From positions 1 through 64,000 of IMG/VR virus record IMGVR_UViG_3300025466_001905: DNA of 64,000 nucleotides; one strand, given 5' to 3'. The DNA comes from a virus. The notes beneath the pieces were generated by a model that ran no database searches, had not been told where the DNA came from, and saw nothing but the letters and a program-made list of their open reading frames with translations. Of this stretch, positions 21,990 through 30,068 are shown in pieces. Positions within the stretch are counted from its first letter, which is position 1; the number at the start of each line of letters is the position of its first letter. The translations under genes and the position numbers were made by a program.

Positions 21990-22336
21990 TTATTTTAAAC
22001 ACATCAAATCGTCCCGCACCGCCGGTGAATACTGCATCCAATTTAAATATTGCGTATATCACAGACTTTGCACCTGGCTCTCCACCTGCCAACAATATCT
22101 TCCTGGCCTATCAAATAGCACAAGGGTCACATCCAGGTTCTGCTATTTTAATAAATACACCTTTCTATACTGCACCAGATACACCGCAGTATGCAGCCAT
22201 GCCGTCAATCACAAGTGTGCTCAAACCGCCGGTTGCACCAGTGTATGATGCCAACTATGCCATGCTGGTAGGAACCAATCCACTGGGTGCCATATTGGGG
22301 TACAATGCTCCTCTTCTCAATCCTATACATTCATGA
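21986..22336 (+). CDS. Pro/Ala-rich hypothetical protein
   Basis: A 116-residue protein from an ATGA-coupled start. It is low in charge and rich in Pro, Ala, Asn and Thr (RPAPPVNTASN, GSPPANN, KPPVAP), so it is probably extended rather than globular. No domain recognised. The alternative frame at 21973 on the same strand is a shadow. Confidence 0.6.
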   Translation: MIILNTSNRPAPPVNTASNLNIAYITDFAPGSPPANNIFLAYQIAQGSHPGSAILINTPFYTAPDTPQYAAMPSITSVLKPPVAPVYDANYAMLVGTNPLGAILGYNAPLLNPIHS

Positions 22337-22533
22337 ACATAGACGATTTAATTCATATCTTTCGCCCTCAGATCCAACAAGGCACTAAAAAATTACACTA
22401 CATGTTGATAGAAGACCTACATGTAAAAATACAACATCATCCTGTGGATAGATTGGAAGAGTTGATTCCAGTATTAAAAAATTTCCAATTCGAAGGCTAC
22501 AAGCCCGGGCATATAGCGAGGTTTGTGAAATGA
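22333..22533 (+). CDS. Hypothetical protein, 66 residues
   Basis: ATGA-coupled start. Helical protein (MNIDDLIHIFRPQIQQGTKK, then VDRLEELIPVLKNF) with a basic C-terminus. No family recognised. Confidence 0.65.
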   Translation: MNIDDLIHIFRPQIQQGTKKLHYMLIEDLHVKIQHHPVDRLEELIPVLKNFQFEGYKPGHIARFVK

Positions 22534-22703
22534 AAGAATATCTAATCGAATTTGATGTGTCTTTGTGGGACTATGTGTTATACTACCGGAGTGAGAAGTA
22601 TACATTAAAAACTCTTGATCGCAGGCGAGCACATGAATTGGCAGAATTAAAAATGTCATGTGTAGACAGACAGGAAACAAATCATAATGAAACAGTTTTT
22701 TGA
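22530..22703 (+). CDS. Hypothetical protein, 57 residues
   Basis: Begins at ATG 22530 inside the ATGA of the preceding stop and ends at TGA 22701. The product is MKEYLIEFDVSLWDYVLYYR, then a Lys/Arg-rich helix with RRRAHELAELK. The frame is continuous with the coupling pattern of its neighbours, which supports it despite its small size. Confidence 0.6.
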   Translation: MKEYLIEFDVSLWDYVLYYRSEKYTLKTLDRRRAHELAELKMSCVDRQETNHNETVF

Positions 22704-22860
22704 TTGGTGTAAACAATACTATGTAGAGATCACATGGTTTCTCATAGGCTGGTTGGTGCTGTCTGCCATGATCAATATTGGCAATGAAAATTATCTTGTG
22801 GCATTCACCAACATAGTGCTGGCAGGTGCCAACTACTTACTTTATAGGAACAAATTATGA
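22687..22860 (+). CDS. Small two-span membrane protein
   Basis: A 57-residue protein from ATG 22687, overlapping the previous gene by 17 bases and ending in the ATGA of the next. Two hydrophobic helices are visible, about 13-31 (ITWFLIGWLVLSAMI) and 36-52 (LVAFTNIVLAGANYLL), with a Lys-containing end. A holin or accessory membrane factor is possible but not shown. Confidence 0.62.
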   Translation: MKQFFDWCKQYYVEITWFLIGWLVLSAMINIGNENYLVAFTNIVLAGANYLLYRNKL

Positions 22861-23384
22861 TCACACTCAAACAATGGATGGAACTGGTTGACTACAGAAT
22901 CACCGAAGGCACTGACTATCTTCTAGCAGGTCAAAGTCTTTTTTCACTGAATTCCTGGAACAGCCGTTACAGCGATGGTGGCTACAGCATGGAGATTGTG
23001 TTTGATCAAAAGACACAAGATGTGTACTTGGTAGAAGTGTGTGATTATCAACGCAATCGTGCCTACAGATTGATCAATCCTGACCACGCAGATCTTGAAT
23101 ATGACAAAACTGCCTGGGACGATGTAGCATGGACGGATCTTGATGTTGAAGCAGACTGGTTGGAAAAAGCCACTGCTATCATTGCTGGTCTAGATTATGA
23201 TACTCGTGTGCAAATGACCATTGACCTACCACATGATCAACTGCACAAACTCATGCTACAGGCACATCAAGCAGATATCACGCTGAATCAACATATTGTA
23301 AAAATTCTGCATGGGGTCATGGAAGATCGCCGTCTAGAAGAAATCGCTGAATCAATCGTACCCAGGGCAAACTTCCGTGATTAA
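22857..23384 (+). CDS. Phage protein with ribbon-helix-helix-like tail
   Basis: A 175-residue acidic protein. The N-terminal 110 residues look globular (YSMEIVFDQKTQDVYLVEV). The segment at about 120-150 (QMTIDLPHDQLHKLM, then ITLNQHIVKIL) fits a strand followed by two helices, as in Arc/HicB ribbon-helix-helix proteins. The DNA-binding role is inferred from that pattern only. ATGA-coupled to the gene before it. Confidence 0.65.
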   Translation: MITLKQWMELVDYRITEGTDYLLAGQSLFSLNSWNSRYSDGGYSMEIVFDQKTQDVYLVEVCDYQRNRAYRLINPDHADLEYDKTAWDDVAWTDLDVEADWLEKATAIIAGLDYDTRVQMTIDLPHDQLHKLMLQAHQADITLNQHIVKILHGVMEDRRLEEIAESIVPRANFRD

Positions 23385-23766
23385 AGGTATTTTTAGCAAA
23401 AACAGCAAGTGGGTAGATGTCTCAGGATCTCACTATACAAGTTCTGTTTATATAGATAACCACAAGGTTCAACAGGGCATTGCAGGGCAAGTCAGACACA
23501 ACGGTAATGAATTTGAAATCAACGATGGCAACGGTTGGAAAGTTCTCTACGACAACATGGTAGAAGTGGGGCTATCACCGTTGGCACAAGAAGCTCTGGC
23601 CTGGGCAGAAAAAAAGATGGCCGTGGAACGCCAAGCAGAAGAATTGGCACGACACAATGTCACAGTCAAAGACGCTTTAGATCTTTATCAACAACAGATT
23701 ACAGATGCTGAACATCAACTAAAAATGGTTGTGGCATTGGTACAAGATTACGCCCAATCAGTTTAA
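23377..23766 (+). CDS. Phage hypothetical protein with C-terminal coiled coil
   Basis: A 129-residue protein using GTG 23377, overlapping the previous gene by eight bases. N-terminal half beta-rich (VDVSGSHYTSSVYID), C-terminal half a long charged helix (EALAWAEKKMAVERQAEELA). It is the last gene of the 21-23.8 kb array, followed at once by a terminator. Function unknown. Confidence 0.65.
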   Translation: MIKGIFSKNSKWVDVSGSHYTSSVYIDNHKVQQGIAGQVRHNGNEFEINDGNGWKVLYDNMVEVGLSPLAQEALAWAEKKMAVERQAEELARHNVTVKDALDLYQQQITDAEHQLKMVVALVQDYAQSV

Positions 23767-23769
23767 CCA

Positions 23770-23793
23770 AAAAGCCCGTTTACAGGGCTTTTT
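23770..23793 (+). terminator. Rho-independent terminator
   Basis: Stem AAAAGCCC (23770-23777), loop GTTTACA, stem GGGCTTTT and a T run to 23793. It closes the array that begins at the 20961 promoter. The next 47 bases hold only an AAGTAAATATC, weakly like a late-promoter box. Confidence 0.88.
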
Positions 23794-23840
23794 CAATGAC
23801 AAAAATATTTTCTAAAACGATTTAACAAGTAAATATCTAC

Positions 23841-24059
23841 ATGGAAGACACAACACAACCCGTAACAATCACAATTCAGGATCTCGATGTACTTAAAAAC
23901 ATTGTGGATCTTGCATCAGCTCGCGGCGCGTTTCGCGGAGCAGAACTAGCCGAAGTTGGTGCAGTTTATAATAAGCTGACTCAATTTCTTGAAGCAGTAG
24001 TAGCACAGGCCAAAGCACAAGCTGATGCAACAGAGCAACCAACCAATCCAGGAGAATAA
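23841..24059 (+). CDS. Phage hypothetical protein, 72 residues
   Basis: A 72-residue protein beginning MEDTTQPVTITIQDLDVLKN, then an Ala-rich amphipathic helix (LASARGAFRGAELAEVGAVY) and a flexible Glu/Pro tail. The pattern is common in small proteins encoded near structural or scaffold genes of T4-like phages. No reaction can be assigned. Confidence 0.72.
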   Translation: MEDTTQPVTITIQDLDVLKNIVDLASARGAFRGAELAEVGAVYNKLTQFLEAVVAQAKAQADATEQPTNPGE

Positions 24060-24060
24060 C

Positions 24061-24819
24061 ATGGCATTTATAAAACACGTGGGTAAAATAGGAGATCGCA
24101 AAGTTTGCGTGCTGTTTAGACAGGTACCCGGCGAGGATCACATGTGCTTGATCATTCATCCTGAAACACTGCCTGCACACTGGCAAGATGCGGTACAAAA
24201 AGTCATCGAAAGTGATATTGGTCAGCAGGCCGAAGAACTAGCAGATGCCTTGCATCGTAGTCTGTTGCCAGATGGTCGTCCTATCTTGGAAACATTCCAC
24301 AACGAGCGCATGATCAAAAAAGTGCGTACCGCAGATGTGATCATGACTCCCAATACCAATTCCAGCATTAGACTGGATGAACTCAACAAAATGTTGAATG
24401 AAATGAAACAGGGTACAGATGCCATCAAACGCATGGCGCAGAATGATGCCAGCCGCGGACTTGTTGAGCCCGGAGTCAAACGTGCCGCTGAAGCTGAATA
24501 CAAGCGAGGTCGTGCCGAAAAAGCAGATCCCAACTATGTTGCGCCACCCATGCTCAAAGCAGGCCAAGATGGGGCACTCACAGATCGCGACATTGCAGCC
24601 AACATGTTGGCACAGGCCAAGGCCATGGAACTCAACGCCAAACAAATGGTTGCCGAAGCAGCTCGCATGAAGAAAGATGCTGAGCGCATGGATCCCACTG
24701 TGAATGCAAAAAATGCCAAAACAGCCAAAATAGAAACTGCACCAGTGGTAGCAGAAACTGCACCAGCACCCAAAGCTCGACGTTCTAAGGCCAAAGTTGC
24801 AGATGCCACAGTTCAGTGA
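24061..24819 (+). CDS. Phage coiled-coil protein, conserved type
   Basis: A 252-residue protein with AGGAG seven bases before ATG 24061; an upstream in-frame ATG at 24025 is inside the previous gene. The N-terminal 90 residues (FIKHVGKIGDRKV, VPGEDHMCLIIHPE, LLPDGRPILE) match a protein type I know from T4-like phage genomes. The rest is helical and Lys/Ala-rich, with a disordered basic tail (KARRSKAKVAD). A DNA- or scaffold-binding role is only a guess. The long antisense frames across it are shadows. Confidence 0.75.
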   Translation: MAFIKHVGKIGDRKVCVLFRQVPGEDHMCLIIHPETLPAHWQDAVQKVIESDIGQQAEELADALHRSLLPDGRPILETFHNERMIKKVRTADVIMTPNTNSSIRLDELNKMLNEMKQGTDAIKRMAQNDASRGLVEPGVKRAAEAEYKRGRAEKADPNYVAPPMLKAGQDGALTDRDIAANMLAQAKAMELNAKQMVAEAARMKKDAERMDPTVNAKNAKTAKIETAPVVAETAPAPKARRSKAKVADATVQ

Positions 24820-25114
24820 TGAATTTTTAGACCAATGGGAACAGATCATTGCAGGCGTAAGCAAAACTGAAGTTCCCCTGGAATGCATCAAGAAAGTTAT
24901 TCTTAGGTTCCCTGGTCGACAACAACAAACTATCAATCTACATACTTTGAGAAAACAAGGTCTTGATTACGAAGATATTGAAGCTTTGTTAACCAGAACT
25001 TTTACTGAGCTCGACGATAAAATACGAGATGTAGATTTTGTCGTAGATATCACTGCAGTAGCAGAGATGGTTCAACCCGAAACAGATAAATTATTAGGAA
25101 AACTTAAAAATTGA
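24803..25114 (+). CDS. Hypothetical acidic helical protein
   Basis: A 103-residue protein from ATG 24803, overlapping the previous gene by 17 bases. It is helical and Asp/Glu-rich, with LTRTFTELDDKIRDVDFVVDI. Its TGA lies inside the start of thyX. Function unknown. Confidence 0.68.
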   Translation: MPQFSDEFLDQWEQIIAGVSKTEVPLECIKKVILRFPGRQQQTINLHTLRKQGLDYEDIEALLTRTFTELDDKIRDVDFVVDITAVAEMVQPETDKLLGKLKN

Positions 25115-25776
25115 ATGTACAACTTATATCATATTCGCAGCCCACTGGAGAATTTGCTGAATTGGGCATCCAAGATGCCCAGCATCTTGTGGCATTTTGT
25201 GCCCGGGTCTCAAATCCCTCCAATCAACTAACTACCGAAACCAGTGAAAAACTCATCAAGCACCTCATCCGCAACTCGCACTGGAGCCCATTGGAAATGG
25301 TTTCAGCATGCTTGGAAATTACGACAACACGAGATATTGCACGGCAAATCCTACGCCACAGATCGTTCAGTTTCCAGGAGTTTAGCCAACGCTACGCTGA
25401 TCCAACAGAGGATCTTGGCTTTGTTACCAGATCTGCCAGATTGCAAGACACAAAAAATAGACAAAACAGTATAGAGGTTGATGATCCCGAACTAGAATCT
25501 TGGTGGCAAGACCAACAAAAAATGTTGATTGAACAAGTACAAACCATTTATGATGCGGCCTTGGATAGAGGCATTGCTAAAGAACAGGCTCGGGCTGTGT
25601 TGCCTGAAGGGTTGATTGAAAGTAGACTGTACATGAATGGCACTTTGCGATCATGGATTCATTTTATAGAGTTACGCAGTGCCAATGGAACTCAGCTAGA
25701 GCATCAAGCAGTGGCACTGGCCTGTGCTCGGGTGATAGCAAAAATATTTCCCATGGCCACTGACTTGGTTGCTTGA
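25111..25776 (+). CDS. thyX: Flavin-dependent thymidylate synthase ThyX
   Basis: A 221-residue enzyme with the ThyX signature RHRxxSxxExSxRY at 82-95 (RHRSFSFQEFSQRY). It makes dTMP from dUMP with methylenetetrahydrofolate and FAD/NADPH, replacing or supplementing host ThyA for phage DNA synthesis. The N-terminal half has the expected HLIRNSHWSP segment. Translation most likely starts at TTG 25111, coupled to the stop before it. The nearby ATG at 25115 is out of frame. Length is typical of the family. Confidence 0.95.
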   Translation: MNVQLISYSQPTGEFAELGIQDAQHLVAFCARVSNPSNQLTTETSEKLIKHLIRNSHWSPLEMVSACLEITTTRDIARQILRHRSFSFQEFSQRYADPTEDLGFVTRSARLQDTKNRQNSIEVDDPELESWWQDQQKMLIEQVQTIYDAALDRGIAKEQARAVLPEGLIESRLYMNGTLRSWIHFIELRSANGTQLEHQAVALACARVIAKIFPMATDLVA

Positions 25777-25800
25777 TTTTGTCAACTGTACTAATAGCAT

Positions 25801-26145
25801 ATGGCAACAACTTTTCAACATCACAAGGATAACTGGTCTGAGTTATTCCAGGCACCGTATACAAAAATTATCAACGGTAAAGCTGTAAAATTTTCTGATG
25901 TTGTAGTGCATTCTTTTCCAATGGGAGACGTAGAAGACCCAGACTTATATGCTGGGCAACCTTTGTTTGAATGGCAAGAGTCTGAATCGGGTAAATGGGT
26001 CATGGCACATGCTGCAGATAAACCTTATTGGGTCCGACGAGCAGACTCATATAACTATGGATTTAGATTTTACATATTTGCAAGATTAAGCAAAGCTGAT
26101 CAAGTATATTGGCAATTAAAATGGGGAAATAAAAATGACAGTTGA
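25801..26145 (+). CDS. Small protein, FxLRW-tail family (distant member)
   Basis: A 114-residue protein ending VYWQLKWGNKNDS, so it shares the aromatic C-terminal strand of the 16376-18019 array but is separated from it by 8 kb. It has RRADSYNYGFRFYIFARLS near the end and a Trp-rich core. Function unknown. Confidence 0.65.
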   Translation: MATTFQHHKDNWSELFQAPYTKIINGKAVKFSDVVVHSFPMGDVEDPDLYAGQPLFEWQESESGKWVMAHAADKPYWVRRADSYNYGFRFYIFARLSKADQVYWQLKWGNKNDS

Positions 26146-26485
26146 ACAGATATATTATGCAACACTTTTCAGTGCAGTATCAATTAGTGCGCTATATACT
26201 TTTATTTCCTGGAGTCATATCCAAAAATGTTATGCCATGTTGTTTAAAAAAGACTATTGGACTGACTATAACACAATTGAATTTGTATCGTGGACGGCCA
26301 AAGCAATTATTATTATTCCAGGGTTAATATTTGGAATCAATATTTGGCAATTTTATTATGTAACTTTAATCACATCGGCAACACTGATCTGGGCCAGTCG
26401 TAAAAAGTCCTTACCTACCTTGGTAGCATTTAATACCATGTGGTTTTGGTTGAGTGCCATGGTACTGGCACAACATTTAATTTAA
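26135..26485 (+). CDS. Four-span membrane protein
   Basis: A 116-residue protein overlapping the previous gene by 11 bases. Four hydrophobic helices are visible: about 8-26, 50-68, 70-86 and 95-113, the second with AIIIIPGLIFGI. Short loops with Lys/Arg on alternating sides support an inner-membrane location. It precedes the sugar operon, but no transport motif is recognised. Confidence 0.72.
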   Translation: MTVEQIYYATLFSAVSISALYTFISWSHIQKCYAMLFKKDYWTDYNTIEFVSWTAKAIIIIPGLIFGINIWQFYYVTLITSATLIWASRKKSLPTLVAFNTMWFWLSAMVLAQHLI

Positions 26486-26493
26486 GGAAACAG

Positions 26494-27459
26494 ATGAATA
26501 TTTTAGTAACAGGCGGTTGTGGTTTGATTGGACACAACGTAGTACATCTATTAGAGCAACTAGGACACGAAGTCTCTGTCATAGACAATCGAACCACATA
26601 TGGATTGGTACCCGAGACTGAGATAAATTATCTCATGCATGAACGGTTAAAAAAGATCAAATCTCGATTGATCTACAGAGAAAATATCGAAACTGCGGTA
26701 ACTACAGATTATATTATAGACAAACACAAGCCTGATATTGTGGTACATATGGCCAGCTTTCCTAGACAAAAAGTTGTAAATGTAAATCCTGCCTGGGGCA
26801 GCAGAGTCATGATGGAAGGCCTCATCAATGTGCTTGAAAGTTCTCGCAAACACGGTGTTAAAAAAGTCGTGTACATTTCTAGTTCAATGGTGTATGGTGA
26901 CTTTTCTGATGATGTCTCAGAAGACGCAGTATGTAATCCAATTGGGCAGTACGGAATCATGAAACTTGCAGGAGAGCAACTTGTTAAAGATTACACTCGT
27001 CGTGGTTGTTTTGACCATGTTATTATACGCCCTAGTGCCGTGTATGGACCCCTTGATGTGGAAGACAGAGTGGTTGCCAAATTTATGCTCAGAGCTATGC
27101 GCGGAGAAACTCTTTGTGTAAACGGAGCCACAGAGACTTTGGATTTTACCTATGTTGACGATGCGGCAGCTGGTATTGTTGCTGCGGCCTTGAGTGCAAA
27201 TACCACAAACAAAACGTACAACATAACCAAAAGTCATAGTGTGAGCCTGGGTCAAGCTGCAAAAATGATAATAGATATTGTGGGATCGGGTAATATTGAA
27301 ATCAGAGACAAAGATCCCGACTTCCCCAGTCGTGGAGCATTGAATATTGATGCGGCTCGTAGAGATTTTGGATTTGATCCTTTAGTAGATGTTCGTGAAG
27401 GATTTGAAAATTACTACTCATGGTTAAAAAATTCTGTGTACTGGAACATACAACAATGA
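26494..27459 (+). CDS. NAD-dependent nucleotide-sugar epimerase/dehydratase
   Basis: A 321-residue extended short-chain dehydrogenase: GGCGLIG near residue 7 binds NAD, SSSMVYGD carries the catalytic Ser, YGIMK the Tyr-Lys pair, and VIIRPSAVYG is the substrate strand. These enzymes epimerise or dehydrate UDP-, dTDP- or GDP-sugars. Start ATG 26494 is chosen because the Rossmann strand begins there. First of four overlapping genes for sugar processing. Confidence 0.88.
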   Translation: MNILVTGGCGLIGHNVVHLLEQLGHEVSVIDNRTTYGLVPETEINYLMHERLKKIKSRLIYRENIETAVTTDYIIDKHKPDIVVHMASFPRQKVVNVNPAWGSRVMMEGLINVLESSRKHGVKKVVYISSSMVYGDFSDDVSEDAVCNPIGQYGIMKLAGEQLVKDYTRRGCFDHVIIRPSAVYGPLDVEDRVVAKFMLRAMRGETLCVNGATETLDFTYVDDAAAGIVAAALSANTTNKTYNITKSHSVSLGQAAKMIIDIVGSGNIEIRDKDPDFPSRGALNIDAARRDFGFDPLVDVREGFENYYSWLKNSVYWNIQQ

Positions 27460-28073
27460 AAATAGTAGTGATTAGTGCTCATCCAGATGATTTAGAAATT
27501 GGATGTGTTGGCACTTTGAAAAAATTTCAAGATCAAGGAGCTACCATCATCTCTGTTGTTACAGTGCGTCCGTCTGCAGAAGTTAATTCTCAAAGATCCC
27601 GGTCCGTTGTCGAAGATGAATTACATGCCAGTTACACTATGACTGGCTTTGATCTTAGAATTTTTGATACTGACTTGCACGACAACGGACGTCCCAATTT
27701 ACAAGTAGATAATGTCACAATGACCAAACTTTCATACTTGATTGACAGCTGTGATTTAGCAATTATTCCCAACAGTGAAGATTATCATCAAGATCACAGA
27801 GCTACAAATCATTTGGCATGGCCATTGTTACAGAAAAAAGCCAAAGAAGTGTGGACTATGAATTCATGGCCCTATTGCTATCAATACAGATCTAACCCCA
27901 ACATTTATCATGGCATCGACTGGCATGCAAAACAACAAGTATTGTCATGCTATAAAAGTTATATCAGTCAAGATAATCTTGATCAAATTCAAGCAATCAA
28001 TTGTGTGAACGGCAACAAGGCTGGAGTACCCCATGCTGAGTCATTCAATCTATTGTACAAGTATGTTAGATAA
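27456..28073 (+). CDS. PIG-L/LmbE-type deacetylase
   Basis: A 205-residue protein with AHPDDLEIG at 8-16 and DYHQDH in mid-protein. Together these give the zinc-binding set of PIG-L/LmbE N-acetylglucosaminyl deacetylases (AHPDD...H-x-x-D-H). It removes N-acetyl groups from amino sugars or related glycosides. ATG 27456 overlaps the epimerase stop. An N-terminal extension in the same frame would overlap it by 40 bases. Next to a DegT aminotransferase, it may unmask an amine. Confidence 0.85.
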   Translation: MKIVVISAHPDDLEIGCVGTLKKFQDQGATIISVVTVRPSAEVNSQRSRSVVEDELHASYTMTGFDLRIFDTDLHDNGRPNLQVDNVTMTKLSYLIDSCDLAIIPNSEDYHQDHRATNHLAWPLLQKKAKEVWTMNSWPYCYQYRSNPNIYHGIDWHAKQQVLSCYKSYISQDNLDQIQAINCVNGNKAGVPHAESFNLLYKYVR

Positions 28074-29109
28074 CATCAGTTTATTTCAAAACAATAGAAA
28101 CTGGGATCAAATTCGTAACGAAGTCATTGACCTGGTTGATACCTATCATGCACTGGGTATTGCTCAAAATGGCAGCCCAATGTTGGAACTTGAATCTGTA
28201 CTGGCCGGTAGATTTAATCGAAAACACTGTGTGACCACTGCATCATGCACAGATGCACTGGTTATTGCTTTGAATGCTTTGAACTTGCCAAAAAATTCCT
28301 GTGTTGCAGTTAGCAATTACACTTTTACCGCCACTGCGCATGCCATTGCACGAGCAGGTTATCAAGTTATCCCAGTGGATGTTGACAACAACTACTGTAT
28401 CAATTGTGAGTTGATTCCAGATGTATCAGCAGTGGTAGTGGTAGATTTGTTTGGTAATATGAGTCAGTGGAGCACTCTTGAAAAATTCAAAGTTCCAATT
28501 ATCAACGATGCAGCCCAAAGTATAGAAAGTCACAATGGGGTCAAATGGTCTGCGGAATATGGTCTGATCAGTTGTTTGAGTTTTAGTCCATCAAAAACCA
28601 TAAGTTCATGGGGTAGCGGTGGTGCATTGGTCACAGACAATGATGACATAGCCAATATTGCACGGAAACTAAGATTGCACGGCAAAATCAAAAATTCAGA
28701 TATTGCAGTTGATGCTGGGCTCAACAGCATGATGTCCAGTTTTGAAATCGCGTCAGTTCTAGTGGGTTTGCGATATTCCAGTAACTGGCAACAACGTAGG
28801 AAATCCATAGCTGATTACCTTATAAGCAATAGTACCCATGTTTCTGGCATGGACACCCAGCTTGAACAGCACACCTATCACAAATTGGTATTTCAGTCTT
28901 GGGATCGTAATAGCATAATTAAAAAAGCAAGAGACAATCAAATTGAGCTGGCAATACATTACAATATCACAGTCAACGACGAAACACTGTATCAAACTGC
29001 TGGCAGTTATCCTGCAAGCAATGATTTGAAGCAAATAAGTTTTACTGTGCCTAATCAACACACATTGACTGATGTAGAAGTAGAAAGAATAGCAAAGGTT
29101 TTAAAATGA
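28063..29109 (+). CDS. DegT/DnrJ/EryC1/StrS-family sugar aminotransferase
   Basis: A 348-residue PLP enzyme. The Schiff-base lysine is K178 in LSFSPSKTISSWGSGG, and PIINDAAQS supplies the aspartate that holds the cofactor nitrogen. The family moves an amino group from glutamate to a keto-sugar nucleotide. Start ATG 28063 overlaps the deacetylase by 11 bases. Unlike the related gene at 50017, it keeps the lysine, so it should aminate rather than dehydrate. Confidence 0.88.
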   Translation: MLDNISLFQNNRNWDQIRNEVIDLVDTYHALGIAQNGSPMLELESVLAGRFNRKHCVTTASCTDALVIALNALNLPKNSCVAVSNYTFTATAHAIARAGYQVIPVDVDNNYCINCELIPDVSAVVVVDLFGNMSQWSTLEKFKVPIINDAAQSIESHNGVKWSAEYGLISCLSFSPSKTISSWGSGGALVTDNDDIANIARKLRLHGKIKNSDIAVDAGLNSMMSSFEIASVLVGLRYSSNWQQRRKSIADYLISNSTHVSGMDTQLEQHTYHKLVFQSWDRNSIIKKARDNQIELAIHYNITVNDETLYQTAGSYPASNDLKQISFTVPNQHTLTDVEVERIAKVLK

Positions 29110-30068
29110 ATATTTTGATACTTGGTGGGCACGGATTTATTGGTCATCATACAACCAAACTTTTGACCAATCTAGGGCATAGTGTCAGTGTGGTGGACTT
29201 GCATCATCGCTACGGGGACTTTGAACTTTGGGAGTATAATCCTGTGCTTGCGCAACGAATCGAGTACATGGGTGATCACAAATTTTATCCTGGCAATGTG
29301 TCCAATAGAGAATTCATGGAATCTGTGTTTGATTCTGAATCTTTTGACGTGGTAATTGATTTGGCCACATATCCCAATGCCAAAATGGTCAAACGTAACA
29401 TAGTTGATGCTACGGAAAATATGATTACAGCCACTGCCATTGCACTGGAACTATGTGTCAAGTACAATGTCAGGCGGTTTGTATTGGCCAGTAGTTCTAT
29501 GGTTTATGGAGAATTTGGAGCTGACCCGCCGGATGAAAAGTCACAATGTAATCCTTTGACGTTGTATGGCAGTTATAAATTACAATGCGAACAAATGTGT
29601 AAGATATGGCACAAAGAACACGGCATTGAATACAGTATATTGAGACCAAGTGCACTGTATGGCATCAGAGACATGGTAGTACGTGTGATTAGCAAGATGA
29701 CTGTGAATGCTATTAAACTTGGAATCATGGAGGTCAATGGTCCCAACAACAAACTAGATTTTTCCTGGGTAGATGATGTGGCCAGTGCTTTTGCTACTGC
29801 AGCCACTGATCCAGCCTGTGCCAATCAGATTTTTAATTGTACCCGGGGAAATGGAAGAAAAATTATTGAAGCTGCTGAACTGATACAGGCCAGAATACCC
29901 AGTAAAATTTTACTAAAACCGCATGATGAATTTTATCCCAATAGAGATACTTTGAACAGCAGTCGTCTAAGAGAAATCACATCCTGGAATCCTACCATGA
30001 ATATTGACACTGGCATCAATTTGTATTTAGATTGGTTTTTAAAACAAGACTATATTACCAAATTTTAG
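29106..30068 (+). CDS. NAD-dependent epimerase/dehydratase
   Basis: A 320-residue extended SDR: GGHGFIGH (NAD turn), SSSMVYGE (Ser), YGSYK (Tyr-Lys) and RPSALYG. It resembles its neighbour at 26494 in all motifs but differs in the mid-region, so the two probably act on different intermediates of one pathway. It is the last gene of the operon, overlapping by four bases, and ends 14 bases inside the convergent repeat-protein gene. Confidence 0.87.
   Translation: MNILILGGHGFIGHHTTKLLTNLGHSVSVVDLHHRYGDFELWEYNPVLAQRIEYMGDHKFYPGNVSNREFMESVFDSESFDVVIDLATYPNAKMVKRNIVDATENMITATAIALELCVKYNVRRFVLASSSMVYGEFGADPPDEKSQCNPLTLYGSYKLQCEQMCKIWHKEHGIEYSILRPSALYGIRDMVVRVISKMTVNAIKLGIMEVNGPNNKLDFSWVDDVASAFATAATDPACANQIFNCTRGNGRKIIEAAELIQARIPSKILLKPHDEFYPNRDTLNSSRLREITSWNPTMNIDTGINLYLDWFLKQDYITKF

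Noticed and set aside
24238-24936. Long antisense frame (232 residues)
   Set aside because: It lies opposite the well-supported coiled-coil protein at 24061, is Cys/Phe/Gly/His-rich in an unnatural way, and has no ribosome site; it is a mirror of codon bias.
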